Shown in pieces: positions 1 through 8,593 of a stretch of 64,000 nucleotides of DNA. Each line of letters opens with the position of its first letter. The first letter of the stretch is position 1. A program made the translations under genes and the position numbers. This stretch comes from Spirosoma endophyticum (GTDB lineage: Bacteria; Bacteroidota; Bacteroidia; Cytophagales; Spirosomataceae), in NCBI RefSeq assembly GCF_900112365.1, contig NZ_FOLQ01000001.1, positions 1 through 64,000 on the forward strand, given 5' to 3'. The notes beneath the pieces were generated by a model that was not told where the DNA came from, did no database searches, and saw only the letters and a list, made by a program, of their open reading frames with translations.

Positions 1-223
1 TAAAATGGCGTTTTGCCCGTAATTACTTGCTGTCCACACGCCCACAGAAAAGACCCCCTATACACCCATTTTGAACTTATCCACCACCATCCCCTAAGCC
101 CTGCGGATAAAATTGATAAAAGGAGCAAGTAGCGGTCTAGCCACTTAGTAGTTTCCACCAAATTCGGTGAAAAAAAGATTAGTGACCAAGCTATGCTGCT
201 GTCTATTTCTATCCCTTACGTAC
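1..223. other. Left edge, no gene seen
   Basis: I see no coding pattern, repeat or clear promoter in this stretch. It lies 3' of the minus-strand gene that ends at 224 and may belong to the neighbour beyond the window edge. Confidence 0.4.
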
Positions 224-640
224 TCAGCCCAAGAATCGCCGTAGACTAGCCTGCTCGGTGAGTAAGGTTTGCTGGTGGCGCTTAAGGGTGGCTTCGAGCT
301 GATAAAGCATTCGACTTCGGTGTGGCTCTCGGAGAATAGTGGCAGAAACATGTTGAAACCGGCGTTCAGCCTGATCAATGCGTTCTTCTAGGTGAGCAAT
401 ACAGATGTGGTGCCGTCGAATACGTCGGGGTTTTAGTGCCAGGAGTCTTTGTCCATAAAGGATGTCCAGTTTAATCGGGTCCGTTAAGTGCTGCTGCCAT
501 TCGTTTTGGAGTCGTCTTAAAGCAGGCAAATAGGTCGTTTCCTTCTCCTCGATTGGAATAATACTGAGCCGGCCTGCCTCCAGAATGGTGACCTTTAGTA
601 CCCTGTTCCCGTAGGTGATGATATCATCCAGGATACCCAT
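224..640 (-). CDS. Hypothetical helical protein
   Basis: I do not recognise a family. The frame opens with a GTG at 658, but the ATG at 640 gives a more natural start (138 codons). The second half is rich in Arg, Gln, His and Leu with heptad-like spacing and is probably a helical bundle or coiled coil. No signal peptide or membrane segment is visible. It shares an LQxEW motif followed by an RxRxxxxxIxxIE-like pattern with the protein at 16605-17096, so the two may be distant paralogues; that is an inference from eye alignment only. It stands alone, with no coding DNA for about 400 bases upstream. Confidence 0.55.
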   Translation of the reverse strand: MGILDDIITYGNRVLKVTILEAGRLSIIPIEEKETTYLPALRRLQNEWQQHLTDPIKLDILYGQRLLALKPRRIRRHHICIAHLEERIDQAERRFQHVSATILREPHRSRMLYQLEATLKRHQQTLLTEQASLRRFLG

Positions 641-658
641 CTCGACTTCTAGTTCCAC

Positions 659-1064
659 TTCCCCAAAGCAAAACGCCCGGATTTGGCATTCTAAATCAAT
701 CGTAGTGAAGACAAAGGCTATAGCTGTGTAATCTATAGATGGATGGTATTAACGCAAATAGGCAATGAACTTGGCTGACAAGCTCTATCAGGATTTGATG
801 GATTGGTTGACCTAATTTACTTATAATAATCTGATTTTCAATAGGTTGCATCATTCATATGTATTCGTACCGTTGGTTTAATAGGATATTTGCCAAGAAA
901 TCTAGCTTAAGGAGATCAGGAGGGCCTACTTATTGATACGACTCACTCAACATTTGGCGCTAAACAGGATTTCTTTTGAACTAGGATGACTGGCAAGCAG
1001 CTCTACATTAAAAGTGATTAAGGGAATAGTCAGTTCTACTCCAAACTTAAAGTCACTTCATAAA
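659..1064. other. Gene-free stretch
   Basis: No open frame longer than about 20 codons is convincing here on either strand. The composition is AT-rich and the stretch adjoins two broken reading frames downstream, so it is probably decayed DNA plus the promoter of the minus-strand gene at 640. Confidence 0.4.
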
Positions 1065-1328
1065 ATGAGTCAGAAGCTTACTAAGTCAATCCCAGACGGA
1101 TGGGCGCTCTTGCGACTAGCCTTGCGGACCAATCATCGCCAGGAACTCATCGATAATCAAGCTGCTGAAGAGTAAGCCAAGTTTCGATTCGATTAGTGCC
1201 ACCAACAGGAAATGGCCCAAATCAGTTTATTCCTCAACCCACTAGGGTGGGCTCAAACCATTACTCGCTACCGGGCTCAACAAGTCCAGACTCAGTTGAG
1301 TAATCTGGCTCGATGCAGCGGGGCATAA
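1065..1328 (+). pseudogene. Broken frame of unknown family
   Basis: Reading from the ATG at 1065 gives a protein-like sequence (MSQKLTKSIPDGWALLRLAL...) of 36 residues. A TAA at 1173 and a TAG at 1194 interrupt it, after which the same frame continues from an ATG at 1212 (MAQISLFLNPLGWAQ...) to a TAA at 1326. The uniform amino-acid character across two stops suggests a disabled gene. I cannot name the family. It could also be chance. Confidence 0.3.
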
Positions 1329-1518
1329 ACATAATCAGATGGATGAAAATCAGCAGAAAGGCATGGCTCCCGACGAATTTTCCGGGCGGCTGTTGCGAGC
1401 TGTTTCGCAAGGGAAAGAAGAAGTGTACATTGTTGGCTCCGGAACATATGGCAATCACCTGAAGCGGTTCTTTCCAGGGTTATTGTCGAGAATTCTGCGA
1501 AACAGGGAAGAGGCTTGA
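1300..1518 (+). pseudogene. SDR oxidoreductase C-terminal remnant
   Basis: After a TGA at 1297 the frame reads 72 codons to a TGA at 1516. From the ATG at 1339 it contains MDENQQKGMAPDEF, RLLRAVSQGKEEVYI and LKRFFPGLLSRILR. That order matches the C-terminus of classical short-chain dehydrogenases/reductases, in which a MDExQxxGM segment, a GKEE(V/E)x segment and a KRFFPGL(L)xRxLR tail are common. The Rossmann nucleotide-binding half (TGxxxGxG) and the YxxxK active site are absent upstream, so only about the last quarter of a gene of some 260-270 codons remains. It lies between another broken frame and the acyltransferase, which suggests deletion or recombination here. Confidence 0.6.
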
Positions 1519-1562
1519 GTGTATGTCTTTTTGTGTTGATTGATAAGAAGCGTACCCGCCTG

Positions 1563-2738
1563 CTACACTTTTGCATTAGCCCCACTTAGTATAGTTGAAT
1601 AATTTACTTTTTTATTAATGAAATTCTTCTCAAAAAACTCATAGGATAGTGACGATACCGCGATTAAAATAACGAAAACCAAGGGATATAAAATAAAATT
1701 ATTTTCAATTTTAAGATATTGCAATATTTTAATGGAAAAGACGATTACTAACGGATGAAACATATATAAACCATATGATATTTTGCCCATATAATTTGAC
1801 CAGGTATTTTCCATGGAAAAAAGCCTATTCGCATTAGCCGCAAAATTACTTATCAATATTCCCCAAAGAATGGCGTAAAATTCGTCATTTAAATGGGGAA
1901 AGTTGAATCCAATTGCAATAGAAAGAAACGTAGTAGCTAATACGACTACTTGCGTCGACGTAGTAAATAATAGTTTACGAATAACGGTTGAAGTAGAACT
2001 ATTTTTGTAAATCAATAAGGCAAATAGTCCCCCAATTGCCATGCAGTGTATAGGCGTTGATATCCAGTAGCCATTAAAAATAGTAACAAACTCGTTTGTG
2101 GGTAATAAATGAAAAGAGAATTTTATGAGAAGATAGCCAATTATAATGCCCAACAGTAAGAACCATTTATTTTTAACATACCTCATTAGAAATGGCCAAA
2201 CCAGGTAAAACTGCTCCTCAGCGCCAATAGACCACGTTTGCGCGGCATAAGAAACTGAGCCGAATAGATTCAAAACCAAATTTGGCAGTAGCATAACGTA
2301 CAGGCATAATTTAACAAATAAATGGCTCCATACTACGTCTTTGCTGAATCCTTCAATTGTGAAAAAATCGATAAATGGAATAATGAAGAAAGTAGCAATT
2401 ATGATCAGATAGTATAAGGGCCAGATGCGTAGTATTCTTCTTATGTAAAAATTTTTAATAGCAATATTTTTTGTAATTTCCTGTTCCTTGAATAATAAAA
2501 AGGATATTAAAAAGCCACTCAGCACAAAGAAAAGAATTACGCCAAGTCTTCCAATCAATAAAATAATGGTATTGTTCCAATAGTTTGGGATAGGAATTCT
2601 AGTTTTTAATGCTTCGATATGATGAACAACGACCAGAAAAGCCGCAATACATCGAATGGCGTTTAAGTTCTCAAAATAAACTTTAACCGGAGCTTTTTGG
2701 TGAGATAGGATGCGAAGTTCAGTTGTAGTAATAAGCAT
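1563..2738 (-). CDS. Acyltransferase family 3 membrane protein (OafA/YrhL-like)
   Basis: Integral membrane O-acyltransferase, expected to move acetyl or similar groups onto surface or secreted glycans. From the ATG at 2738 it is 391 residues, usual for the family; the frame can also open at a TTG at 2777. The N-terminal RCIAAFLVVVHH segment (residues 29-40) is the family's conserved Arg and His region, and SIGAEEQFYLVWPF is the conserved EQFY-type motif. About ten hydrophobic segments follow. The gene is clearly richer in A and T than its neighbours, uses many AAA/ATA/TTA codons, and borders gene remnants, so it was probably acquired by transfer. The substrate cannot be told from sequence. 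Confidence 0.85.
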   Translation of the reverse strand: MLITTTELRILSHQKAPVKVYFENLNAIRCIAAFLVVVHHIEALKTRIPIPNYWNNTIILLIGRLGVILFFVLSGFLISFLLFKEQEITKNIAIKNFYIRRILRIWPLYYLIIIATFFIIPFIDFFTIEGFSKDVVWSHLFVKLCLYVMLLPNLVLNLFGSVSYAAQTWSIGAEEQFYLVWPFLMRYVKNKWFLLLGIIIGYLLIKFSFHLLPTNEFVTIFNGYWISTPIHCMAIGGLFALLIYKNSSTSTVIRKLLFTTSTQVVVLATTFLSIAIGFNFPHLNDEFYAILWGILISNFAANANRLFSMENTWSNYMGKISYGLYMFHPLVIVFSIKILQYLKIENNFILYPLVFVILIAVSSLSYEFFEKNFINKKVNYSTILSGANAKV

Positions 2739-2969
2739 GGAGAGGAGTTGGTCAGTTGAGTGAACAAACCTCTCCAAGGTATAAAAATGCGAACTACTTC
2801 ATTCGCCCGTTTTATTGAACGGTTGAACCCTGTTTTTTTAGCATACAGGCACTCTGCCCTGGCCTTTATAAAAACGAGTAAAAACGAACGTAACGATGGA
2901 CTACTGGCCTGGGAAGCTAAACAGATGCGCGTCTTAACAGTTAACTTGCTACGCAAATGATTGTGAACA

Positions 2970-5900
2970 ATGACTGGCTCAACTATGCCATTGAATCAGG
3001 GAAAGGCGCTCAATGAGCGTTTAGATGTAGATTTCGCGTTAAAAGCAGCTCGGCTTGGCGTCTGGGAACTGGACCCGACCACCAACCTGATTAACTGGGA
3101 CGATCGGTGCCGAAATCTGTTCGGACTAACGGCCGACGCTCCACTTCCTCTCTATGAACAGGCGCTACGTTATATTCACCCGGAAGATCGCACTCGGGTA
3201 GATCAGGCCGTAAAATGGGCGCTGGACCCAGCGTCTGGAGGGTCGTTTGATGTTGAATTTCGCACAATTGGCGCGGCTGATGATGGGCAACGCTGGGTTC
3301 GGTTTATGGGCCGGGGTTATGTCAATGAAGCGAACCAGGTGTATCGGTTTGCTGGTGTGGCTCAGGATGTTACGCCCTTAACAACGGCCGAGCAGCAGCG
3401 CCAGTCAACCGCTGATTTACTCCAGTCCATCTTCGACAGTTCGGCAGATGGCATCAGTATTCTCAAAAGCATTCGGGATGATGGGGGAGACGTAGAGGAT
3501 TTTGAATACCAGTTGGTAAACAGAGTTACCGAACAGGCTAATAACCGGACTGATCTGGTGGGGCAGCGTTATTCAGTAGCGCATTCGGGGTTTAAGCAGG
3601 TAGGTTTGTTTGACAGCTTAAAAGCCGTTGTCGATACGGGCCAGACCCGGCGAATGGAGTTCCTGTATTCCGGCGAAGGGCTGAACAACTGGTACTCAAC
3701 CACGGCCGTCAAACTCAATGATGGCGTCGTGCTAAGCTTTCAGGACATTACGCACGATGTTGTGGCCCGGCAGCAAATTGAAGCCAGTGAACAGCGATTC
3801 CGAAGTCTGATCGAAGAAGCTCCGGTAGCCACTTGCCTGTTAGTCGGTCGGGAAAGGATTATAGACGTGGCGAATGACGTTATGCTTAGCTACTGGGGAA
3901 AAGACCGTTCGGTTATTGGAAAGCCCCACGAAGAAGCCATACCGGAGCTAAAAGGTCAACCTTTCGAGCGGTTATTGGACGACGTGTTTGCGACAGGCAG
4001 GACGTATGAATCGAAGGGTGCTCCGGCCGAATTGGATATAAATGGTCAATTAGGCACGTACTACTTTGATTTTACGTATAAACCACTGCGCAATTCGGCG
4101 GGCGAAGTCGATGCTGTTTTAGCCATGGCTATCGATGTGACCGAGCAGGTTATCGCCCGGAAAAAGCTGGAAGAGAGCAAAGAACAGTTAGAATTTGCCA
4201 TTGACGCGGCTGAACTAGGAACCTGGGACTTAAATCCGGCGACGAATAAGTTTACGGCGAATACCCGATTAAAAGAGTGGTTTGGCGTGCCACCGGAAGA
4301 GGAAATTCCGCTCACGCTTGCCACCGACGTCATTGCTGATAAAGACAGGCAACGGGTTACCGACGCTATCGAACGTGCATTACAGTACTCATCGGGTGGT
4401 CGGTATGATATTGAATACACCCTTGTTCATCCGGTAACCAAAGAGGAACGAATAGTACGAGCCAAGGGAAGAGCCTGGTTTACGGATGAACACGTAGCAT
4501 ATCGATTCAATGGCACGCTTCAGGATATAACGGAGGGAAAAAGAAATATAGAAGCCATGCTCGAAAGCGAGCAAAGCTTACGTAGCCTGATCGAAAGTGC
4601 CCCATTCCCCATTGGCGTTTATGTCGGCCGCGACATGCGCATCCAGTTCGCCAACCAGACCATTATGGACGTATGGGGCAAAGGGAATGACGTAGTGGGC
4701 AAGCGATACCCAGAGATACTTCCGGAACTGGCAAATCAGGAAATTTATGAACAGATAGAGCGTGTGTATAACACGGGTATTCCCTTTCACGCAAAGAACC
4801 AACGCGTCGATATCGTTGTGGATGGAAAACTTCAGCCCTTTTACTTCAACTACAGTTTTACACCACTTTTCAATGCGGAAGGTCAGGTCTATGGGGTGAT
4901 GAATACGGCGGGCGAAGTAACGGATTTGATGGTAGCTAAGCAGCAGGTGGAAAAGACCGAAGTGGTGCTTCGGGGCGCTGTTGAACTGGCCGAACTGGCG
5001 ACCTGGAGTATGGATATTCAAACCAGTACGTTTTATTATTCGGAGCGGTTTATGGACTGGCTTGGTTTCTCGAAGGCCACCAAGAGTTTGGATGAAGCCT
5101 ATAATCCGCTGCCAGATGAGTACCGTCAGTCCGTTGCTAAGGCTATTGCCGACGCCGTCGAACCGGGATCGCCTGGTTTTTACGAAAATGAGCATCCAAT
5201 CGTCAACCGACTGACGGGCCAGATACGTATCATTCATGCTCAGGCACAGGTATTCTACGATGCTGATGGGCGGCCCACGTTGCTGAGTGGCATGGCCCAG
5301 GATGTTACGGAGCAACGGCAGGTTCAACTTTCCCTGGAACAGCAGGTGCAGGAGCGTACCGAAGAACTGGAGGCCACCAACGAAGAGTTAGCCGCCACAA
5401 ATGAGGAACTGGCCACAACGAATGAAGAGCTGGCCGCCACGAACGAAGAGTTTGAAGAAGCCAATCAACTCCTGATCCGGTCCAATGAGAACCTGGAGCG
5501 GTTCGCCTACATTGCCAGTCATGACTTGCAGGAGCCACTACGTAAGGTGCAGCAATTTGGCGATCTGCTGAAGAACCAGTACGCAGCTCAATTGGGCGAC
5601 GGGGTTGGTTATCTGGAGCGTATGCAAGTAGCCGCTGGCCGAATGTCGAATCTTATCAAGGATCTGCTGAGTTTTTCCCGCATTTCTACCCAACGGGATA
5701 CCAGCGAATCGGTGCCGCTCAAGGATATAGTTCAGGGAGTCGTTAACGATTTGGATCTGGTGATTCAGGAGACGGGTGCACAGGTAATTATTGAGTCTTT
5801 GCCCAAAGTCCAGGGTGATCCTTTACAGTTAGGTCAGCTCTTTCAAAATTTGCTCAGCAACGCGTTAAAATTTCGTCAACCCAACGTAAGCCCAACCATT

Positions 5901-6209
5901 CAGGTAAAGGCCAAGATTTTATCTGCTCGGGATTTGCCAATGTCTGTGAAACCGGCACGCGCGGTCAGGGCCTACCATCGCATCCGTGTATCGGACAATG
6001 GGATTGGCTTTGACGAAAAATATCTGGACCGCATTTTTCAGGTTTTCCAGCGGTTACACGGCAAAAATGTATACGCTGGGACGGGTATTGGCCTGGCCAT
6101 CTGCGAGAAAGTTGTAACGAATCATGGAGGTGCCATTACCGCTACCAGTAAACCCGGTGCCGGTGCTACGTTCGATGTTTACTTACCCGCAGAAAGCAAC
6201 GCAAATTAA
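2970..6209 (+). CDS. Multi-PAS sensor histidine kinase
   Basis: Soluble sensor kinase of 1079 residues with no signal peptide or membrane segment. Six PAS-type units follow one another: about 20-135, 145-265, 270-390, 395-520, 530-650 and 655-780. Several end in the typical PAC pattern (QDVT, QDIT, DVTEQ). A coiled coil at about 785-835 contains five 7-residue units of the EELAATN type. The HisKA domain carries the phospho-acceptor His851 in IASHDLQEPLRKV. The ATPase domain shows an N-box (FQNLLSNALKFRQP), G1 (SDNGIGFD) and G2 (GTGIGLAICEKV). There is no receiver domain and no adjacent response regulator, so its partner is encoded elsewhere. The signal is unknown; PAS repeats usually bind small ligands or cofactors. 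A second ATG lies at 2985. Confidence 0.93.
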   Translation: MTGSTMPLNQGKALNERLDVDFALKAARLGVWELDPTTNLINWDDRCRNLFGLTADAPLPLYEQALRYIHPEDRTRVDQAVKWALDPASGGSFDVEFRTIGAADDGQRWVRFMGRGYVNEANQVYRFAGVAQDVTPLTTAEQQRQSTADLLQSIFDSSADGISILKSIRDDGGDVEDFEYQLVNRVTEQANNRTDLVGQRYSVAHSGFKQVGLFDSLKAVVDTGQTRRMEFLYSGEGLNNWYSTTAVKLNDGVVLSFQDITHDVVARQQIEASEQRFRSLIEEAPVATCLLVGRERIIDVANDVMLSYWGKDRSVIGKPHEEAIPELKGQPFERLLDDVFATGRTYESKGAPAELDINGQLGTYYFDFTYKPLRNSAGEVDAVLAMAIDVTEQVIARKKLEESKEQLEFAIDAAELGTWDLNPATNKFTANTRLKEWFGVPPEEEIPLTLATDVIADKDRQRVTDAIERALQYSSGGRYDIEYTLVHPVTKEERIVRAKGRAWFTDEHVAYRFNGTLQDITEGKRNIEAMLESEQSLRSLIESAPFPIGVYVGRDMRIQFANQTIMDVWGKGNDVVGKRYPEILPELANQEIYEQIERVYNTGIPFHAKNQRVDIVVDGKLQPFYFNYSFTPLFNAEGQVYGVMNTAGEVTDLMVAKQQVEKTEVVLRGAVELAELATWSMDIQTSTFYYSERFMDWLGFSKATKSLDEAYNPLPDEYRQSVAKAIADAVEPGSPGFYENEHPIVNRLTGQIRIIHAQAQVFYDADGRPTLLSGMAQDVTEQRQVQLSLEQQVQERTEELEATNEELAATNEELATTNEELAATNEEFEEANQLLIRSNENLERFAYIASHDLQEPLRKVQQFGDLLKNQYAAQLGDGVGYLERMQVAAGRMSNLIKDLLSFSRISTQRDTSESVPLKDIVQGVVNDLDLVIQETGAQVIIESLPKVQGDPLQLGQLFQNLLSNALKFRQPNVSPTIQVKAKILSARDLPMSVKPARAVRAYHRIRVSDNGIGFDEKYLDRIFQVFQRLHGKNVYAGTGIGLAICEKVVTNHGGAITATSKPGAGATFDVYLPAESNAN
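5361..5465 (+). repeat. 21-bp tandem repeat in the kinase linker
   Basis: Five in-frame 21-base units encode residues 798-832, with unit pattern E-E-L-A-A/T-T-N. Units start at 5361, 5382, 5403, 5424 and 5445; the last diverges to EEFEEAN. The period of seven residues is exactly a coiled-coil heptad, so copy-number change would lengthen the signalling helix without breaking the frame. Confidence 0.85.
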
Positions 6210-6214
6210 TATAC

Positions 6215-6246
6215 AGAAAGACCGGCCCATCACAGCCGGTCTTTCT
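6215..6246 (+). terminator. Hairpin terminator after the PAS kinase
   Basis: Perfect 12-bp stem (6215-6226 with 6235-6246) around an 8-base loop, six bases after the kinase stop. The right arm ends in CTTTCT, giving a short U-rich tail. It can also serve the convergent small gene that ends at 6274. Confidence 0.8.
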
Positions 6247-6273
6247 GTGTGTACACAGAATAATGTTAATGTA

Positions 6274-6501
6274 TCAGGATTTTACAGGCGTCTTTAACAA
6301 ACTCTTTCGCACTTTATCGGCAGCGGCCAAGTCCATTAGCGTAATGTTGGCCCGCTGGCGCATGGTCGGCGAAGCCGTCAGGAACTCCGTAGCCATTTGA
6401 ATCAGCAACGCGGCCGTTGCGGCACCATTCGTTTTGCGACGAACTGAGCGATTAGCGTCCGATGAGGGTGATAATTTACTGGCAAGATATGTTGACTCCA
6501 T
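6274..6501 (-). CDS. Small hypothetical protein
   Basis: 75 codons from an ATG at 6501. The middle is rich in Ala, Thr and Met (NGAATAALLIQMATEFL), likely a helix, and both ends carry basic residues. I recognise no family. It follows dinB on the same strand after about 190 bases that include an inverted repeat at 6654-6676, so it may have its own promoter. Its upstream region and codon use look genuine, but chance remains possible. Confidence 0.45.
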   Translation of the reverse strand: MESTYLASKLSPSSDANRSVRRKTNGAATAALLIQMATEFLTASPTMRQRANITLMDLAAADKVRKSLLKTPVKS

Positions 6502-6653
6502 TTATCGACGTTTCTGTTGTTTACGTTCTAGAATAAGAACAAAAAAGTAGCCATTTTGGGTCAAATCTGATGCCTTTTCAGGCGATTTTTTAAGGAAATT
6601 TTACGAATTAAACTTGCTCCTTATAGAGTCTTATTCGTTTGATGATTAGTGCA

Positions 6654-6676
6654 TTATGGATAAGACTTATCCATAA
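6654..6676. repeat. Inverted repeat between dinB and the small gene
   Basis: TTATGGATAAG and CTTATCCATAA face each other across one base. With such a tight centre it looks more like a protein-binding palindrome than a loop-forming terminator, although a terminator for dinB cannot be excluded. Confidence 0.5.
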
Positions 6677-6693
6677 ACTACGCTGGGCTTGAT

Positions 6694-7770
6694 TTACAAA
6701 TCCAGCGTTAATTGCCCGGTGACGGGCCGGGTATTTTCCTGGAGGCTGGAGAGCGAAACACCCAATAATCGGATGCCCTGAGCGAGCGGCAGGATCGACT
6801 GGAGCAGGTCAAGCACAAGGCGTGTTAACGTTGTTTTGTCACTGACGAAACTCAGCGAACTACGGCTGCGCGTAATCTGGCTAAAGTCGGCGTATTTAAC
6901 TTTCAGGGTGACGGTTCTGCCCAAAATGCCGGTACGTTCACAATAGCTCCACACATTGTCGATGAGCGGAACCAGGCATGCCGCCAAAACAGGGTAGTCT
7001 GTTAAATCCTCTTCAAAGGTGGTTTCTGAACCAACTGATTTTCGAACCTGATTTGGCGTTACGGGCCGGAGATCAATAGCACGGGCGATGGAATAGTAAT
7101 GTTTTCCGACTTTGCCGAACTGTTGCGTTAAAAATGCTTCGGTCTGCTGACGAAGGTCCAGACCCGTAAAGATGCCAAGCTCATTCATCCGGGCTGCCGT
7201 TACCCGACCAACTCCATGAAATTGCTCTACTTTCAAGGACTCGACAAAAGCCAGTCCGTGCTGCGGTTTAATGATATATAAACCGTCTGGTTTGTTATAG
7301 TCAGACGCCAGTTTCGCCAGGAATTTGTTGTAGGAAACTCCCGCTGATGCCGTCAGGTAGGTTTCCTGTTTAATCTGGTCTTTAATAGCCTGGGCTAGTA
7401 ACGTAGCCGAAGGATTGTTGGTGAGGTTCTCCGTTACGTCCAGGTAAGCCTCATCCAGTGAGAGGGGCTCAATCAGTGGGGTATACTGAGCGAAAATAGC
7501 CCGTATCTGCTGGGAAACGGTTTTATAAACTTCAAAACGCGGTTTAACAAAAATGAGATCAGGACATTTGCGAATGGCTATGGAGGACGCCATGGCAGAG
7601 CGTACACCATACTGGCGGGCTTCATAGCTGGCGGCCGCTACGACTCCGCGTTGACGGGAACCCCCCACAGCCACGGGCTTTCCTCTAAGGTCAGGATTGT
7701 CCCGTTGCTCGACCGATGCATAGAAAGCATCCATGTCAATGTGAATGATTTTACGGTTTACGTGCTCCAC
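6694..7770 (-). CDS. dinB: DNA polymerase IV (Y-family)
   Basis: Error-prone translesion polymerase, 358 residues, the usual length for DinB. Catalytic residues are visible: Asp12 in HIDMDAFYASVE and Asp106-Glu107 in LSLDEAYLD. The steric and template region (GKPVAVGG, SYEARQYGVRSAM), the helix-hairpin-helix (VEQFHGVGRVTAARMNELGI) and the little-finger domain (RKSVGSETTFEEDL) all follow in order. The start is a GTG at 7770; no ATG lies close enough upstream to be better. No LexA-type box is obvious. The C-terminus lacks a clear beta-clamp peptide, which I could not settle by eye. Confidence 0.93.
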   Translation of the reverse strand: MEHVNRKIIHIDMDAFYASVEQRDNPDLRGKPVAVGGSRQRGVVAAASYEARQYGVRSAMASSIAIRKCPDLIFVKPRFEVYKTVSQQIRAIFAQYTPLIEPLSLDEAYLDVTENLTNNPSATLLAQAIKDQIKQETYLTASAGVSYNKFLAKLASDYNKPDGLYIIKPQHGLAFVESLKVEQFHGVGRVTAARMNELGIFTGLDLRQQTEAFLTQQFGKVGKHYYSIARAIDLRPVTPNQVRKSVGSETTFEEDLTDYPVLAACLVPLIDNVWSYCERTGILGRTVTLKVKYADFSQITRSRSSLSFVSDKTTLTRLVLDLLQSILPLAQGIRLLGVSLSSLQENTRPVTGQLTLDL

Positions 7771-7887
7771 CGCCTTACCTGCTACGTTGCTGATACGCTA
7801 CCAGCTTATCTTGTTTATTCCTGTTTCATCAGACAATATAAGTACTTTATAGTACAACTATATCATAACCATAAAATAACTATTCCT

Positions 7888-7895
7888 TATTTTTG
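7888..7895 (+). promoter_or_regulatory. TAnnTTTG -7 element before the gene at 7900
   Basis: TATTTTTG matches the Bacteroidota -7 consensus TAnnTTTG and ends four bases before the ATG at 7900. Transcription should then begin at or next to the start codon, giving a leaderless or nearly leaderless mRNA. The -33 element is not clear. Confidence 0.55.
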
Positions 7896-7899
7896 CCGC

Positions 7900-8127
7900 A
7901 TGCAATTGAGTACAGAACATCAGGAATTAGTCAATTTCTTTACCAATCGATCGTTACCGACTGGTCCCCAGCACATTAATGAGTACAGTGTTTTTCTCAA
8001 TCTACCGGGTGCCGTGTCCTCCCAGATTAAGCAATTACAGAGTGATGTTGACACGTCGCGACGATCGGCCGCTTTGATGCTGAATCAAGTCCGAAACTGG
8101 CTGATGAAGCAGGAAATCCCTCGTTAA
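7900..8127 (+). CDS. Small hypothetical protein
   Basis: 75 residues from the ATG at 7900 (MQLSTEHQELVNFF...). The frame is open far upstream inside dinB, but the TAnnTTTG element just before this ATG fixes the start. The sequence is helical with an LPTGPQHINEYSVFLNLPG stretch followed by a basic helix ending in NQVRNWL. It faintly recalls small Bacteroidota proteins with an LP...LN...V pattern (DUF6965-like), which I offer only as a possibility. It is divergent from dinB. Confidence 0.6.
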   Translation: MQLSTEHQELVNFFTNRSLPTGPQHINEYSVFLNLPGAVSSQIKQLQSDVDTSRRSAALMLNQVRNWLMKQEIPR

Positions 8128-8169
8128 TGATCGATCGATCCGACGTCGAGGCCAATGTCGAACGCCTGC

Positions 8170-8400
8170 TTATTTCTCGTACTGACGTATCATTTCCTGA
8201 AGACGGTTTGCCTGTTTTTCCAGTCGCTTATCCCATTTGGCATCAATCCGGCCAATCAATTTATGATATGTTTCGTGGACGGCGTTCAGACAACAGTATG
8301 TACTATACGTCTCCATAAAGGCTGCCAGTAAGTCAAGATCATCGGGCTTAAAGTGGGAAGGCAACGGGTACCGTTGTAGAAATTCTTTAGCTGGTTTCAT
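8170..8400 (-). CDS. Small hypothetical helical protein
   Basis: 76 residues from an ATG at 8400. It is a charged helical protein with two Cys (TYCCLNAVHETYHKLIGRI) and a basic coiled C-terminus (DKRLEKQANRLQEMIRQYEK). I do not recognise the family. The composition is far more protein-like than the overlapping plus-strand frame at 8127-8318, so I call this strand. A perfect 18-base palindrome lies 36 bases upstream and could be its operator. Confidence 0.5.
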   Translation of the reverse strand: MKPAKEFLQRYPLPSHFKPDDLDLLAAFMETYSTYCCLNAVHETYHKLIGRIDAKWDKRLEKQANRLQEMIRQYEK

Positions 8401-8436
8401 TAACTAAGTCACATAAGCACAGTCATGTTTTGTCGG

Positions 8437-8454
8437 AATATGCCATGGCATATT
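8437..8454. promoter_or_regulatory. 18-base perfect palindrome
   Basis: AATATGCCATGGCATATT reads the same on both strands and is followed by six T on the plus strand. It may be an operator for the minus-strand gene at 8400, or a weak terminator. No loop is available without opening the centre. Confidence 0.45.
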
Positions 8455-8593
8455 TTTTATTAGTGCTACGTTAAGTAGTGACGGAAATTATATATTTTGT
8501 CACACAGCGGGTGAAAAACAACTCGCCTGAGCCAGGGAATAATTGGCTGTTGGAACTGTAAAATCAACTCCAGTCTCTACCAGACATAGCTAG

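Noticed and set aside
765-815. 16-codon frame MNLADKLYQDLMDWLT
   Set aside because: Protein-like but too short, with no context; left unannotated.
2760-2960. 66-codon plus-strand frame between the acyltransferase and the PAS kinase
   Set aside because: GTG start, odd composition and no domain; it overlaps the acyltransferase start region and is probably chance.
8127-8318. 63-codon plus-strand frame
   Set aside because: It overlaps the more protein-like minus-strand gene 8170-8400, and its sequence looks like the shadow of that gene.
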